Shown piece after piece: positions 35,394 to 43,342 of a stretch of 64,000 bases of DNA (position 1 is the stretch's first letter; every line of letters begins with the position of its first letter). The stretch spans positions 90,218 to 154,217 of the forward strand of contig JAFDIV010000012.1 in NCBI GenBank assembly GCA_019307815.1, in the 5' to 3' direction. The position numbers and the translations under genes were made by a program. This DNA is from Deltaproteobacteria bacterium (GTDB lineage: Bacteria > Desulfobacterota > DSM-4660 > Desulfatiglandales > Desulfatiglandaceae). A model generated the notes under the pieces. It searched no databases. It saw only the letters and a program-made list of their open reading frames with translations, and was not told the DNA's origin.

Positions 35394-36140
35394 ATGCCAG
35401 CTATTCTCACCACAAAAGAGTTAAGTAAACGTTTTGGTGGAGTTTGGGCTGTCGACCATGCAAATATTGAAATTGAGCCCAGGCAAGTCAGATCTATTAT
35501 AGGACCTAATGGTGCGGGAAAGACCACTCTTATCAATATCATAACTGGCCGCCTGCCTGCCACCACTGGGGCTGTTCTATATCAAGGGAAGGATATAACA
35601 AAAAAACCTTCTCATGAAAGAGTAAAAATGGGAATATGCCGCACATTTCAAATTAACAGTATTTTTTTGGGCCTCAGCGTCTTTGAAAATATTCGAATCG
35701 CAAAACAGGCCCAGAGAGGCGGGTCCCTCAAAATCTTTTCCTCCAAGAAATCCTTAAAAGAAGTCAACGAGGAAACCTGGTCTATTCTGGAAACTATAGG
35801 TATGAAAGATAAAGCACAGATAGCAGCACGCAATTTGGCACATGGAGATCAAAGGCTTTTGGAGCTGGGCATAGCGTTAGCGGGCAAACCAAATATACTT
35901 TTCCTAGACGAACCAACGGCGGGCATGTCAAAGGCCGAAACCGACAGAGTCGCAGAATTGATTACAGACCTTGCAAAGGATATAGCTGTTGTGCTTGTGG
36001 AGCATGATATGGACGTGGTTATGGCCATTTCAGACAAGATTACCGTGCTTTACCAAGGGAGCGTTATTGCCGAAGGTGACCCTGAAGCCATCAAACAAAA
36101 CGAAATGGTCAGGGAAGCATATCTAGGCAGGGAAGAGTAA
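35394..36140 (+). CDS. livG: ABC transporter ATPase, LivG-like
   Basis: 248 aa with Walker A GPNGAGKTT, LivG-specific insertion after FQINSIFLGLSVFENI, a degenerate signature (LAHGDQRLLELGIAL, with AHGDQ in place of LSGGQ, common in this subgroup) and Walker B ILFLDEPTAGMS. It ends VREAYLGREE, the usual LivG tail. It powers the importer with LivF. Confidence 0.85.
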   Translation: MPAILTTKELSKRFGGVWAVDHANIEIEPRQVRSIIGPNGAGKTTLINIITGRLPATTGAVLYQGKDITKKPSHERVKMGICRTFQINSIFLGLSVFENIRIAKQAQRGGSLKIFSSKKSLKEVNEETWSILETIGMKDKAQIAARNLAHGDQRLLELGIALAGKPNILFLDEPTAGMSKAETDRVAELITDLAKDIAVVLVEHDMDVVMAISDKITVLYQGSVIAEGDPEAIKQNEMVREAYLGREE

Positions 36141-36190
36141 TGTAGTTGTTTACCAGCAGTGGGGAGGCAGGAGGTAGGAAGTAAACGCAT

Positions 36191-36895
36191 ATGTTACGCG
36201 TTGAAGACATAAACACATATATAGGCGGAAGCCATATTATACAAGGGCTCTCTCTTTACGTGGAGAAAGGGGGAGCCGTTTGTATTTTGGGGAGAAACGG
36301 TGTCGGTAAAACTACAACGCTGCGTTCTATCATTGGATTAACCCCACCTCAGTCGGGAAAAATAATCATTGAGGGAGAAGATACAACTCGGCTTCCCCCT
36401 CATAAGATAGCCAGAAAGGGGGTTGCCTATGTACCGGCTGAAAGGCATATATTTCCCGAATTGAGTGTAGAAGAAAACCTTATCCTTGCTGCTCGGCCCT
36501 CTGAAAAAAGAGGCGCATGGACTATAGACCGTGTTTATGAGTACTTTCCTGTCTTGTCTTCAAGGCGAAAGCAGGAGGGTACCACACTGAGTGGTGGTGA
36601 ACAGCAGATGTTGGCCATTGGCCGGGCATTAATGGGGAACCCCAAAATCATGTTGCTTGATGAACCCTCCCAGGGCCTGTCACCATTGCTTGTGAAAACG
36701 GTAGTTAAGATTGTCCAAAAGCTATTCGAAGAGCATGACCTTACGCTCCTACTTGTAGAGCAAAACTTCAGGATCGCACTTCAACTTGCAAAAAAACACT
36801 ACTTGATGGGTACAAAAAGCAAAATACAGGGTGTGGTGACATCAGAAGAAATTTTGGAGAATGAGGAAATTATCCATAAGCATCTTACTGTATAG
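36191..36895 (+). CDS. livF: ABC transporter ATPase, LivF-like
   Basis: 234 aa with Walker A GRNGVGKTT, AYVPAERHIFPELSVEENL, signature LSGGEQQML, Walker B IMLLDEPSQGLSP and LLLVEQNFRIALQLAKK. It begins LRVEDINTYIGGSHIIQGL like other LivF proteins. It is the second ATPase of the importer and the last transport gene before the methyltransferase genes. Confidence 0.85.
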   Translation: MLRVEDINTYIGGSHIIQGLSLYVEKGGAVCILGRNGVGKTTTLRSIIGLTPPQSGKIIIEGEDTTRLPPHKIARKGVAYVPAERHIFPELSVEENLILAARPSEKRGAWTIDRVYEYFPVLSSRRKQEGTTLSGGEQQMLAIGRALMGNPKIMLLDEPSQGLSPLLVKTVVKIVQKLFEEHDLTLLLVEQNFRIALQLAKKHYLMGTKSKIQGVVTSEEILENEEIIHKHLTV

Positions 36896-36944
36896 CATTT
36901 GGCTATTTTTTTCCTTTGTATAAAAAGATAAAGAGGAGTGTACG

Positions 36945-37895
36945 ATGCTGAATTTCCCAGTTGAACAAAAAGTTTGTGAAATTGGTGGAGTGAAGCTTGG
37001 TGGAAGACCAGGCGAGTATCCTACCGTCATAGTCCCCTCTATTTTTCAAAAAGGGGACAAGGTATTTGAGGGGAAAAAAAGGAAAGAGGGTTTTGACGAA
37101 AAGCGTGCTGAGGACTTGCTCAAGACGACAGATAAGCTGGCTGCTGAAACAGGAATTCCTTGTATGGCTGATATCGTAGCCAATACTGGTGAAGAATTTA
37201 AACGGTATATCGATTTTGTAACCAGCGTAAGTGACATGCCTTTTTGCATCGATGCCTGGGTAATGAAACCCAAACTGGAAGGAGCAGCATATTGTGCGGA
37301 AAAGGGCCTACTTGATCGCATGTTTTATAATAGCTTGACAGTGTGGGAAAAAGACATCGAGACCGAGATAAAGGAAATCTCAGATACCGGGGTTAAGCAC
37401 GTTCTACTGGTCGCCTTTGATCAAGAGGATCAGATGCCCACCGGTCGCATAACCGGGACACAAAAGCTCCTGGATGCTATTGATAAAGTGGGGGCTCATT
37501 TCGAAAGTATCATTGTAGATACTTCCGTAATGAATGGCCCAGCCACCGCCCTCTGTTCACTCTCCAATAAGCTGATCAAAGAAAAATGGGGGTTTCCTTG
37601 CGCGAGCGCCCCATCTAATGGGTCCTACATGTGGAAAGCAGCCCGCGAGATGTGGGGATTTAAGGGCTGGGCGGGGGCTGATGCTGCCTTGGAAGCCTTG
37701 GCAGCGGTTATGTACCATGACATGATTTTTTCAGGACCTATGGCAGGTTCACCGCGTATATTCCCTGCAGTGGCAATGGCTGACGCCTTTTTGGCAACCT
37801 TAGTTTTCGGTGAGGAAAAGAGACTGCCAGAATCCAAGGAGCACCCCATTTATAAACTGTTTCCAGAGTTTATCCAACAGCTTGAAAATATTTAA
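36945..37895 (+). CDS. MtrH-family methyl-corrinoid:tetrahydropterin methyltransferase
   Basis: 316 aa; SD AAGAGGAG. MtrH family, TIM-barrel related to dihydropteroate synthase: CEIGGVKLGGRPGEYPTVIV, GIPCMADIVANTGEEFKRYI, DRMFYNSLTVWEKDIETEIK, SIIVDTSVMNGPATALCSL and CASAPSNGSYMWKAA. In methanogens MtrH moves the methyl group between tetrahydromethanopterin and a corrinoid. Bacterial homologues in corrinoid operons are thought to transfer the methyl group from the corrinoid protein to tetrahydrofolate, the second half-reaction of demethylation. That is the proposed role here. Confidence 0.85.
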   Translation: MLNFPVEQKVCEIGGVKLGGRPGEYPTVIVPSIFQKGDKVFEGKKRKEGFDEKRAEDLLKTTDKLAAETGIPCMADIVANTGEEFKRYIDFVTSVSDMPFCIDAWVMKPKLEGAAYCAEKGLLDRMFYNSLTVWEKDIETEIKEISDTGVKHVLLVAFDQEDQMPTGRITGTQKLLDAIDKVGAHFESIIVDTSVMNGPATALCSLSNKLIKEKWGFPCASAPSNGSYMWKAAREMWGFKGWAGADAALEALAAVMYHDMIFSGPMAGSPRIFPAVAMADAFLATLVFGEEKRLPESKEHPIYKLFPEFIQQLENI

Positions 37896-37952
37896 AACAG
37901 GCACATACTTATTAAGTGCTTGCATTAGATATCCTAAAGAGAGGAGTGCAAA

Positions 37953-38999
37953 ATGAGTCAAATGACACCAAGAGAAAGAATACAGACATTTTTCAGGAAG
38001 GAGCCAGTTGACACCATGCCTTGCTTCAGTGGAATGGGAATGGTAACCATTCAAGCAATTGAACAGATGGGGATCCGGTTTGCTCAGGTTCATGCAACTG
38101 CAGAGTATCTTGCAAAGTCTGCAATGATTACAGCTGAGATGTTTGGCTTTGATTCTGTGGTTATACCCTACGATATGTGCACAGTCCCAGAAGCACTTGG
38201 CTGTGGCGCCAGCTTGTACGAAGATGCCGAGGGGATATTGTATCCAACTGTTCCAAATAAATGGCCCTCAATGGATGATATAGAGATACCAAAAGATTTC
38301 CTATCAAAGGGAAGAATGCCGGTGGTTGATGAAGCATTCAGAATCCTTCTCTCACAGGCTAACGGAAAATTTGCCGTTGGAGGCTGGGTCCTGGGACCTT
38401 TTACAATGGCTGGTCAAATTATTGAACTGGACCTTTTGCTAAAAGGAGTAAGAAAAGAAAGGGACAAGGTTGTGTCTTTTCTCGATAAGATGACAGACCT
38501 TGTCATTGAGGTGGCTAAGCATTATCAAAAATTGGGTGTTGACTATATGAATATCCGAGAAATGGGTTCAGGCACTGATTTGTTATCGCCAAAGATGTGG
38601 AAAGACCTCATTCAACCCAACCTCGTGAAGATATTTGAAGCCATAGAATCACCGAAGATACTTCACATTTGTGGTTCAACTGACCTGATTATTGAGATGA
38701 TGAATGAATGTGGAGCCGACGCTCTGAGTGTGGATCAGAAAAACAACGTTGCCGAGTCTCGTAAGAAACTCGGTAACGATGTATTGATACTCGGCAACTT
38801 TGATCCTTTTGGTACTCTTGCCAAAATGGGCTCTTCTGAGGTAGAAGGAGTCATCAAGAAATGCATTGATGATGGTGTGGATGCTGTCTGGCCTGGTTGT
38901 GACATATGGCCAGATGTGAAAAAAGAAAATGTGGAGGCCTATGTGAAGGCAGTTCGACAGTATGGAAAGGCGCCCTCCCCTGCAGTAGGGAGGATATAG
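37953..38999 (+). CDS. Uroporphyrinogen-decarboxylase-fold corrinoid methyltransferase (MtaA/MtbA family), copy 1
   Basis: 348 aa; SD AGAGGAG. Begins with MTPRERIQTFFRKEPVDTMP, the usual start of the URO-D/MtaA group. A zinc-site pattern HxC...C is present (ILHICGSTD and VWPGCDIW). LGNFDPFGTLAKMG matches the MtaA substrate-loop region. Members either methylate a thiol from methyl-corrinoid or take methyl from a substrate to the corrinoid protein. With MtrH also present, this copy and the one at 42218 are candidates for the substrate-specific first methyltransferase. It precedes the corrinoid-protein gene by 17 nt. Confidence 0.83.
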   Translation: MSQMTPRERIQTFFRKEPVDTMPCFSGMGMVTIQAIEQMGIRFAQVHATAEYLAKSAMITAEMFGFDSVVIPYDMCTVPEALGCGASLYEDAEGILYPTVPNKWPSMDDIEIPKDFLSKGRMPVVDEAFRILLSQANGKFAVGGWVLGPFTMAGQIIELDLLLKGVRKERDKVVSFLDKMTDLVIEVAKHYQKLGVDYMNIREMGSGTDLLSPKMWKDLIQPNLVKIFEAIESPKILHICGSTDLIIEMMNECGADALSVDQKNNVAESRKKLGNDVLILGNFDPFGTLAKMGSSEVEGVIKKCIDDGVDAVWPGCDIWPDVKKENVEAYVKAVRQYGKAPSPAVGRI

Positions 39000-39016
39000 G
39001 AAAGGAGGAACTGGTA

Positions 39017-39709
39017 ATGGGGATAGAACAAAGAAGGGAGGAGTTGCTGAAGGCCCTCAGTGACGGGGTCGTGGATATGGATGAAGAGAAGGTCAAGGAG
39101 GCTGCCCAGGCAGTCGTAGATGAAGGTTTTAATGCCTATGACGCAGTTATGAACGGTCTTGCAGCAGGTATGGAGATCGTAGGTGAACTCTATGATAAAC
39201 AGGAGTACTTTGTCCCAGAGTTGCTCATGTGTGCCGACGCCCTTTACGCTGGCCTTGATATCCTCAAGCCTCATATCAAGCTGGAAGATCTAGGTGACAA
39301 GGTAAAAGGCCAGGTAGTCATAGGCACGGTACAAGGAGATGTACATGATATCGGCAAGAATATCGTAAAAATGATGTTTGAAGTAGCAGGCTTTACTGTC
39401 CACGATTTGGGCAGAGATGTACCGCTGGAAAAATTTGTAGAAGAGCAGCTAAGAACAGACTCGGACATCGTAGCAATGTCGGCCATGATGACCACCACCA
39501 TGTTGGGTATGAAAAAGGTCATTGAAATGATAAAGGAAAAGAATCCCAATGTGGCCATCATGCTGGGAGGAGCACCGGTGACCAAAGAGACTGCCGATCT
39601 TTTCGGAGCCGATGGATACGCTGAATCTGCTGGTAATGCTGTTCAAGAGGCCATTAAGATGATCAGCCAATTGCGAAAGATGCATGCGGACAATAGAGAA
39701 AGTTCTTAA
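39017..39709 (+). CDS. Corrinoid protein (MtaC/MttC/MtmC type)
   Basis: The ATG at 39017 follows AAAGGAGG, so the longer frame from 38906 is wrong. 230 aa. N-terminal helical cap domain (residues 1-90: VVDEGFNAYDAVMNGLAAGM, YFVPELLMCADALYAG), then a Rossmann B12-binding domain with the base-off signature GDVHDIGKN, in which His110 binds cobalt, plus VAMSAMMTTTMLGMKKVIE and MLGGAPVTKETAD. It carries the methyl group between the first methyltransferase and the MtrH-like enzyme and needs reactivation by the RACo-like protein encoded next. Confidence 0.92.
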   Translation: MGIEQRREELLKALSDGVVDMDEEKVKEAAQAVVDEGFNAYDAVMNGLAAGMEIVGELYDKQEYFVPELLMCADALYAGLDILKPHIKLEDLGDKVKGQVVIGTVQGDVHDIGKNIVKMMFEVAGFTVHDLGRDVPLEKFVEEQLRTDSDIVAMSAMMTTTMLGMKKVIEMIKEKNPNVAIMLGGAPVTKETADLFGADGYAESAGNAVQEAIKMISQLRKMHADNRESS

Positions 39710-39741
39710 GAATCGGACGAGCTGAGGAGGAAACGGTTTTC

Positions 39742-41784
39742 ATGGGTGAAGCGGAAAAGGTGAAGGTGATCTTTCAGCCGTCAGGGCGGAGAGATCTTGT
39801 TGAAAAAGGGATCACAATTATCGAGGCCTCCAGACGCCTCGGCGTGGATATTGAGACCCTTTGTGGGGAAAAGAAGGTTTGTGGCAAATGTAAGGTCCGT
39901 GTAGAAGAAGGTTTCTTTGAGAAATTTGGTATTAGGTCAAGTCTCGCTCATACAAGTGAGTGGCAGGAGGAAGAAGAAAAATTCATATCGCCAGAGGAAA
40001 GGGAGAAAGGTTATAGGCTGGCCTGTTGCGCAAAAGTAGAGGGAGACTTGCTTATATTTGTCCCTGAAGAGTCAAGGGCGGGTAAACAGGTAGTAAGCAA
40101 GGCTGCCAGACAGATCGACATTCAATGGAATCCTGCGGTGAGGTATTATTATGTGGAGCTGACCGAGCCCTCATTTCACGACCCCACAGGAGACTTTGAA
40201 AGGCTCAGAGAAGAGTTGGAGCGGAAGTATGGCCTTACTGAGCTGGATGTCGACTATCTTACTTTAAAGGAGTTACCGGTTCTGCTCCGCAAAAGTGGCT
40301 TCAAAGTGACAGTTGCAGTGTGGATGGGGAAGGAGATTATCAGGGTTCTGCCTGGACAGGTGAAAGACTGCTATGGCCTTGCGGTGGATGTTGGTACTAC
40401 AACGGTGGCGGCTTATCTCTGTAATATAAGCACAACGGAGGTTATCGATACCGTTTCTATGATGAATCCTCAGTGCAAGTATGGCGAAGACGTCATGAGC
40501 CGCATCACTTTCCATATGATGCACCAGGACGGGCTTGAAAGGATGAGCGATGACATTATTGAAGGGTTGAACACATTGATCAAGCAGGCCTGTGAAGGTA
40601 CGCATCCTCCCAAGAAAAAGGGAAAGGAAAAGGCCACCCAGGAGCATAGCGCGGAAGATGACAAGGACTATCTATGCCTCGAACCCGAAGACATTGTGGA
40701 CATGACCCTTGTGGGTAACACCGCTATGCATCATATTCTCTTGAAATTGAATCCTGAATACGTGGGACTTGCGCCCTTCCCTCCCGTCATTCATAAAAGT
40801 CTGGATATAAAGGCCCGGGACTTGGGAGTGAATATTAACAAATCCTCTTATGTACATATCCTTCCCAATGAGGCAGGTTTTGTTGGCGCCGACAACGTGG
40901 GCGTGCTTATCGCAGAGGAGCCTTACAAGAACGAAGAGATGTGTTTGATTATTGATATTGGGACCAATGGCGAGCTTGTTCTAGGGAATAAGGATAAACT
41001 TATTTCTTCGTCCTGCGCCACCGGACCAGCACTAGAAGGGGCTCAAATTACTTTTGGTATGCGTGCTGCTCCGGGCGCCATAGAACGAATTAAGATTGAC
41101 CCTGAAACCCACGAAGTTGATTATAAAGTGATAGGGCGGGAAGCCTGGAAAAGTTATTCCAAGCCCGAAGAGATGCAAACAAGGGGAATATGTGGATCAG
41201 GAATCCTGGATCTGCTGGCTGAGCTTTATCGTGCCGGGGTCATTCTGAAAAGTGGAAGATTCAATCCGAAACAGAAGTCCAAAAGGTTTAGAAAAAATCC
41301 TGAGAATGGACAACCCGAGTTTGTGATCGCATGGGCCAATGAGACCAGTATTAAAAAGGATGTGGTGGTCACACAGAAAGATGTCCGACAAATACAGCTT
41401 GCAAAGGGGGCCCTGTACTGTGGGTGCAAGCTCATGATGAGACGGATGGGCATTGAAAAGGTGGATAAGGTCAAGATTGCTGGAGCTTTCGGCACCCATG
41501 TGGACAGGGAAAAAGCCCTCATAATGGGCCTTTTCCCGGACTGTCCCGTCGAGAACATTATAGCCGTTGGTAATGCTGCAGGGGATGGAGCCAGGGCTGC
41601 TCTCTTGAATATAGAGAAACGTAATGAGGCCAACTGGGTGGCTCGTAATGTGGAGTATATTGAGCTTACAGTGGAAAAAGACTTTCAACAGCAATTCATG
41701 GAAGCCATGCAGATTCCTCACATGACCGACAAGTTTCCTCACCTGCGAGGCCTCGTGCCAGATGAAATTCTGAATCAAAAGTAG
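39742..41784 (+). CDS. Reductive activator of corrinoid proteins (RACo/RamA-like, DUF4445)
   Basis: 680 aa. N-terminal [2Fe-2S] domain with Cys41, Cys47, Cys50 and Cys95 (LCGEKKVCGKCKV, ACCAKV), then a linker and an ASKHA ATPase fold (YGLAVDVGTTTVAAYL, MTLVGNTAMHH, IDIGTNGELVLGN, ATGPALEGAQITFGMRA, VKIAGAFGTHVD). It reduces the occasionally oxidised Co(II) back to Co(I) using ATP. Its place between the corrinoid gene and the second methyltransferase shows a self-contained system. An insertion at about residues 290-315 (lysine-rich, THPPKKKGKEKATQE) separates parts of the ASKHA domain. Confidence 0.9.
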   Translation: MGEAEKVKVIFQPSGRRDLVEKGITIIEASRRLGVDIETLCGEKKVCGKCKVRVEEGFFEKFGIRSSLAHTSEWQEEEEKFISPEEREKGYRLACCAKVEGDLLIFVPEESRAGKQVVSKAARQIDIQWNPAVRYYYVELTEPSFHDPTGDFERLREELERKYGLTELDVDYLTLKELPVLLRKSGFKVTVAVWMGKEIIRVLPGQVKDCYGLAVDVGTTTVAAYLCNISTTEVIDTVSMMNPQCKYGEDVMSRITFHMMHQDGLERMSDDIIEGLNTLIKQACEGTHPPKKKGKEKATQEHSAEDDKDYLCLEPEDIVDMTLVGNTAMHHILLKLNPEYVGLAPFPPVIHKSLDIKARDLGVNINKSSYVHILPNEAGFVGADNVGVLIAEEPYKNEEMCLIIDIGTNGELVLGNKDKLISSSCATGPALEGAQITFGMRAAPGAIERIKIDPETHEVDYKVIGREAWKSYSKPEEMQTRGICGSGILDLLAELYRAGVILKSGRFNPKQKSKRFRKNPENGQPEFVIAWANETSIKKDVVVTQKDVRQIQLAKGALYCGCKLMMRRMGIEKVDKVKIAGAFGTHVDREKALIMGLFPDCPVENIIAVGNAAGDGARAALLNIEKRNEANWVARNVEYIELTVEKDFQQQFMEAMQIPHMTDKFPHLRGLVPDEILNQK

Positions 41785-41785
41785 A

Positions 41786-42145
41786 ATGAAAAAAAGAGAC
41801 ATCTCATCACGGATCCCAGAGGGCTCCCGAGCTGTTAGCATGAGGGTGGATCCTGGCATATGCGGATTCAGTACCCATATCCAGGCCTTCAGAAACGGTC
41901 GCCGTTCGGTTCGCATTGAAATAGAGTCGGCATGTGATAAAATACAGAAGTTGAGCTCTTTCCTTGAAGAATTGAACTTAAAGTCGGTCCTTTCACCTAT
42001 CAGCAAGAACCCTGTTTTCATTGGAGCAGAGAAATCCGGGTGTCATTCTTGTTGCCCGATTGTCATATCTGTTATCAAGGCTGCTGAAGTTGCCCTGGAG
42101 ATTGCTCTCCCAAAGGATGTTCAGATTGCCTTTGAAGAGCCTTAA
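41786..42145 (+). CDS. Small Cys-containing protein of corrinoid operons (DUF6951-like)
   Basis: 119 aa, starting 1 nt after the RACo stop. Pattern: VDPGICGFSTHIQAF, IESACDKIQKL, GCHSCCPIVISVIKAAEVAL and ALPKDVQIAF. I recall short proteins of this form (PGICGF..., C-H-x-x-C-P, ALPKDV) next to corrinoid methyltransferases, labelled DUF6951; the number is from memory. Conserved Cys (26, 50, 86, 89, 90) suggest metal or Fe-S binding. A helper in methyl transfer or in corrinoid reduction is a reasonable guess. Confidence 0.6.
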   Translation: MKKRDISSRIPEGSRAVSMRVDPGICGFSTHIQAFRNGRRSVRIEIESACDKIQKLSSFLEELNLKSVLSPISKNPVFIGAEKSGCHSCCPIVISVIKAAEVALEIALPKDVQIAFEEP

Positions 42146-42217
42146 GGTGATCTAAATGGTCCGGGCTGCATGCCCAATGAATCAATAAACACTGTTGACC
42201 CATTTAGGAGGGGGAAA

Positions 42218-43243
42218 ATGGCACAGATGAGTTTGAGGGAAAGGTTCTGGAATCGATTCACGGGTAAAGATGTAGATATGACTCCCGTGGGCAGCACAAC
42301 CACTTATGGCGTAGTAGACTTCATGAAAAAGTGTGGCCATGAAAGACCCAAGGCTGACGTGGATCCTGTGGCCATGACCGAGCTCGCTCTGGCAGGTCCT
42401 AAATATGCTGGATTTGAGTGGGTTAAGGCCATGGGATGGGATATTACAGCGCTCAGTGAAGCCATGGGATGTGAGCTTGGCACGCCTGCCATTGACCGGC
42501 AGTTTTACATCAACAGCCACCCTTACGCCGAGGGTATAGATGGACTTGATTTCCCTTCAGACTTCCTAGAAAGGGGGAGATTTCCTGTATACAAAGAACA
42601 CTTCCGCCTTCTCAAGGAAAAGGTTGGCGACGAAATGGTCATTTTCGGAGAAACCGAGGGCGCGTTTACCTGTGCCGCGAATCTGGTGGGCACTGAACAG
42701 TTTATGAAATGGTGTTTCAAACAACCCGACAATGTCCAAAAGGTGCTGGAAGTGACCAAGGAGGCGGCCATTGCCGCTGCCAATTTCGCCTTTGACAATG
42801 GAGCAGATTACTATGTATTTGCTGAACCCACGGCCAGTCCGGCACTTTTGAGCCCTAGATTCTTCAGAAAGTTCGTTCTACCTGTAGAACAGGAAATAAT
42901 GAAGAGGATCAAGGGGCCTGCTGTGCTCCATATCTGCGCCAACACTGATCCCATTATCGAGATGATGTGTGAAACAGGGGCGGCTGGAATAAGTATTGAA
43001 GAAAAGGCTGATCTCAAAAGGGCTGTGGAGATCGCTCATCAAAAGGGGGTAAAGGTCTTCGGAAATGTTGCAACAGCTACCACACTTTTCACCGGTACCC
43101 CAGAAGAGGTATATAAAGAAGCTACACAATGTCTGGACAATGGCACTGATTTCCTCTGCCCGGGATGTGGTATAGCACCCCCTTCCCCGTTGGAAAACGT
43201 CCAGCAACTTCGTAAGGCCAGAGACGATTATTTCAAAAAATAA
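42218..43243 (+). CDS. Uroporphyrinogen-decarboxylase-fold corrinoid methyltransferase (MtaA/MtbA family), copy 2
   Basis: The ATG at 42218 lies just after AGGAGGGGG. 341 aa. URO-D fold with MSLRERFWNRFTGKDVDMTP, FGETEGAFTCAANLVG, FAEPTASPALLSPRFF, zinc ligands in VLHICANTD and CPGCG, and ISIEEKADLKRAVE. It differs strongly from copy 1, so the two are unlikely to be redundant. One probably handles the substrate and the other may pass methyl to a further acceptor. It is the last gene before a hairpin terminator. Confidence 0.83.
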   Translation: MAQMSLRERFWNRFTGKDVDMTPVGSTTTYGVVDFMKKCGHERPKADVDPVAMTELALAGPKYAGFEWVKAMGWDITALSEAMGCELGTPAIDRQFYINSHPYAEGIDGLDFPSDFLERGRFPVYKEHFRLLKEKVGDEMVIFGETEGAFTCAANLVGTEQFMKWCFKQPDNVQKVLEVTKEAAIAAANFAFDNGADYYVFAEPTASPALLSPRFFRKFVLPVEQEIMKRIKGPAVLHICANTDPIIEMMCETGAAGISIEEKADLKRAVEIAHQKGVKVFGNVATATTLFTGTPEEVYKEATQCLDNGTDFLCPGCGIAPPSPLENVQQLRKARDDYFKK

Positions 43244-43279
43244 ACTACCCTATATAGAAGGCTTTAAATCAAAATCAAG

Positions 43280-43326
43280 CCCCCTCCCTCATTTCTTTGA
43301 TGTCGGGTGGGGGTATCTTCGTTTTT
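43280..43326 (+). terminator. Probable terminator of the corrinoid operon
   Basis: CCCCCTCCC (43280-43288) pairs with GGGTGGGGG (43305-43313) with one T-T mismatch and a 16-nt loop. A T-rich run ending GTTTTT (to 43326) follows. It overlaps the start region of the next gene, so read-through could contribute to that gene. Confidence 0.5.
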
Positions 43327-43342
43327 GCTAATGAGAAATAGC

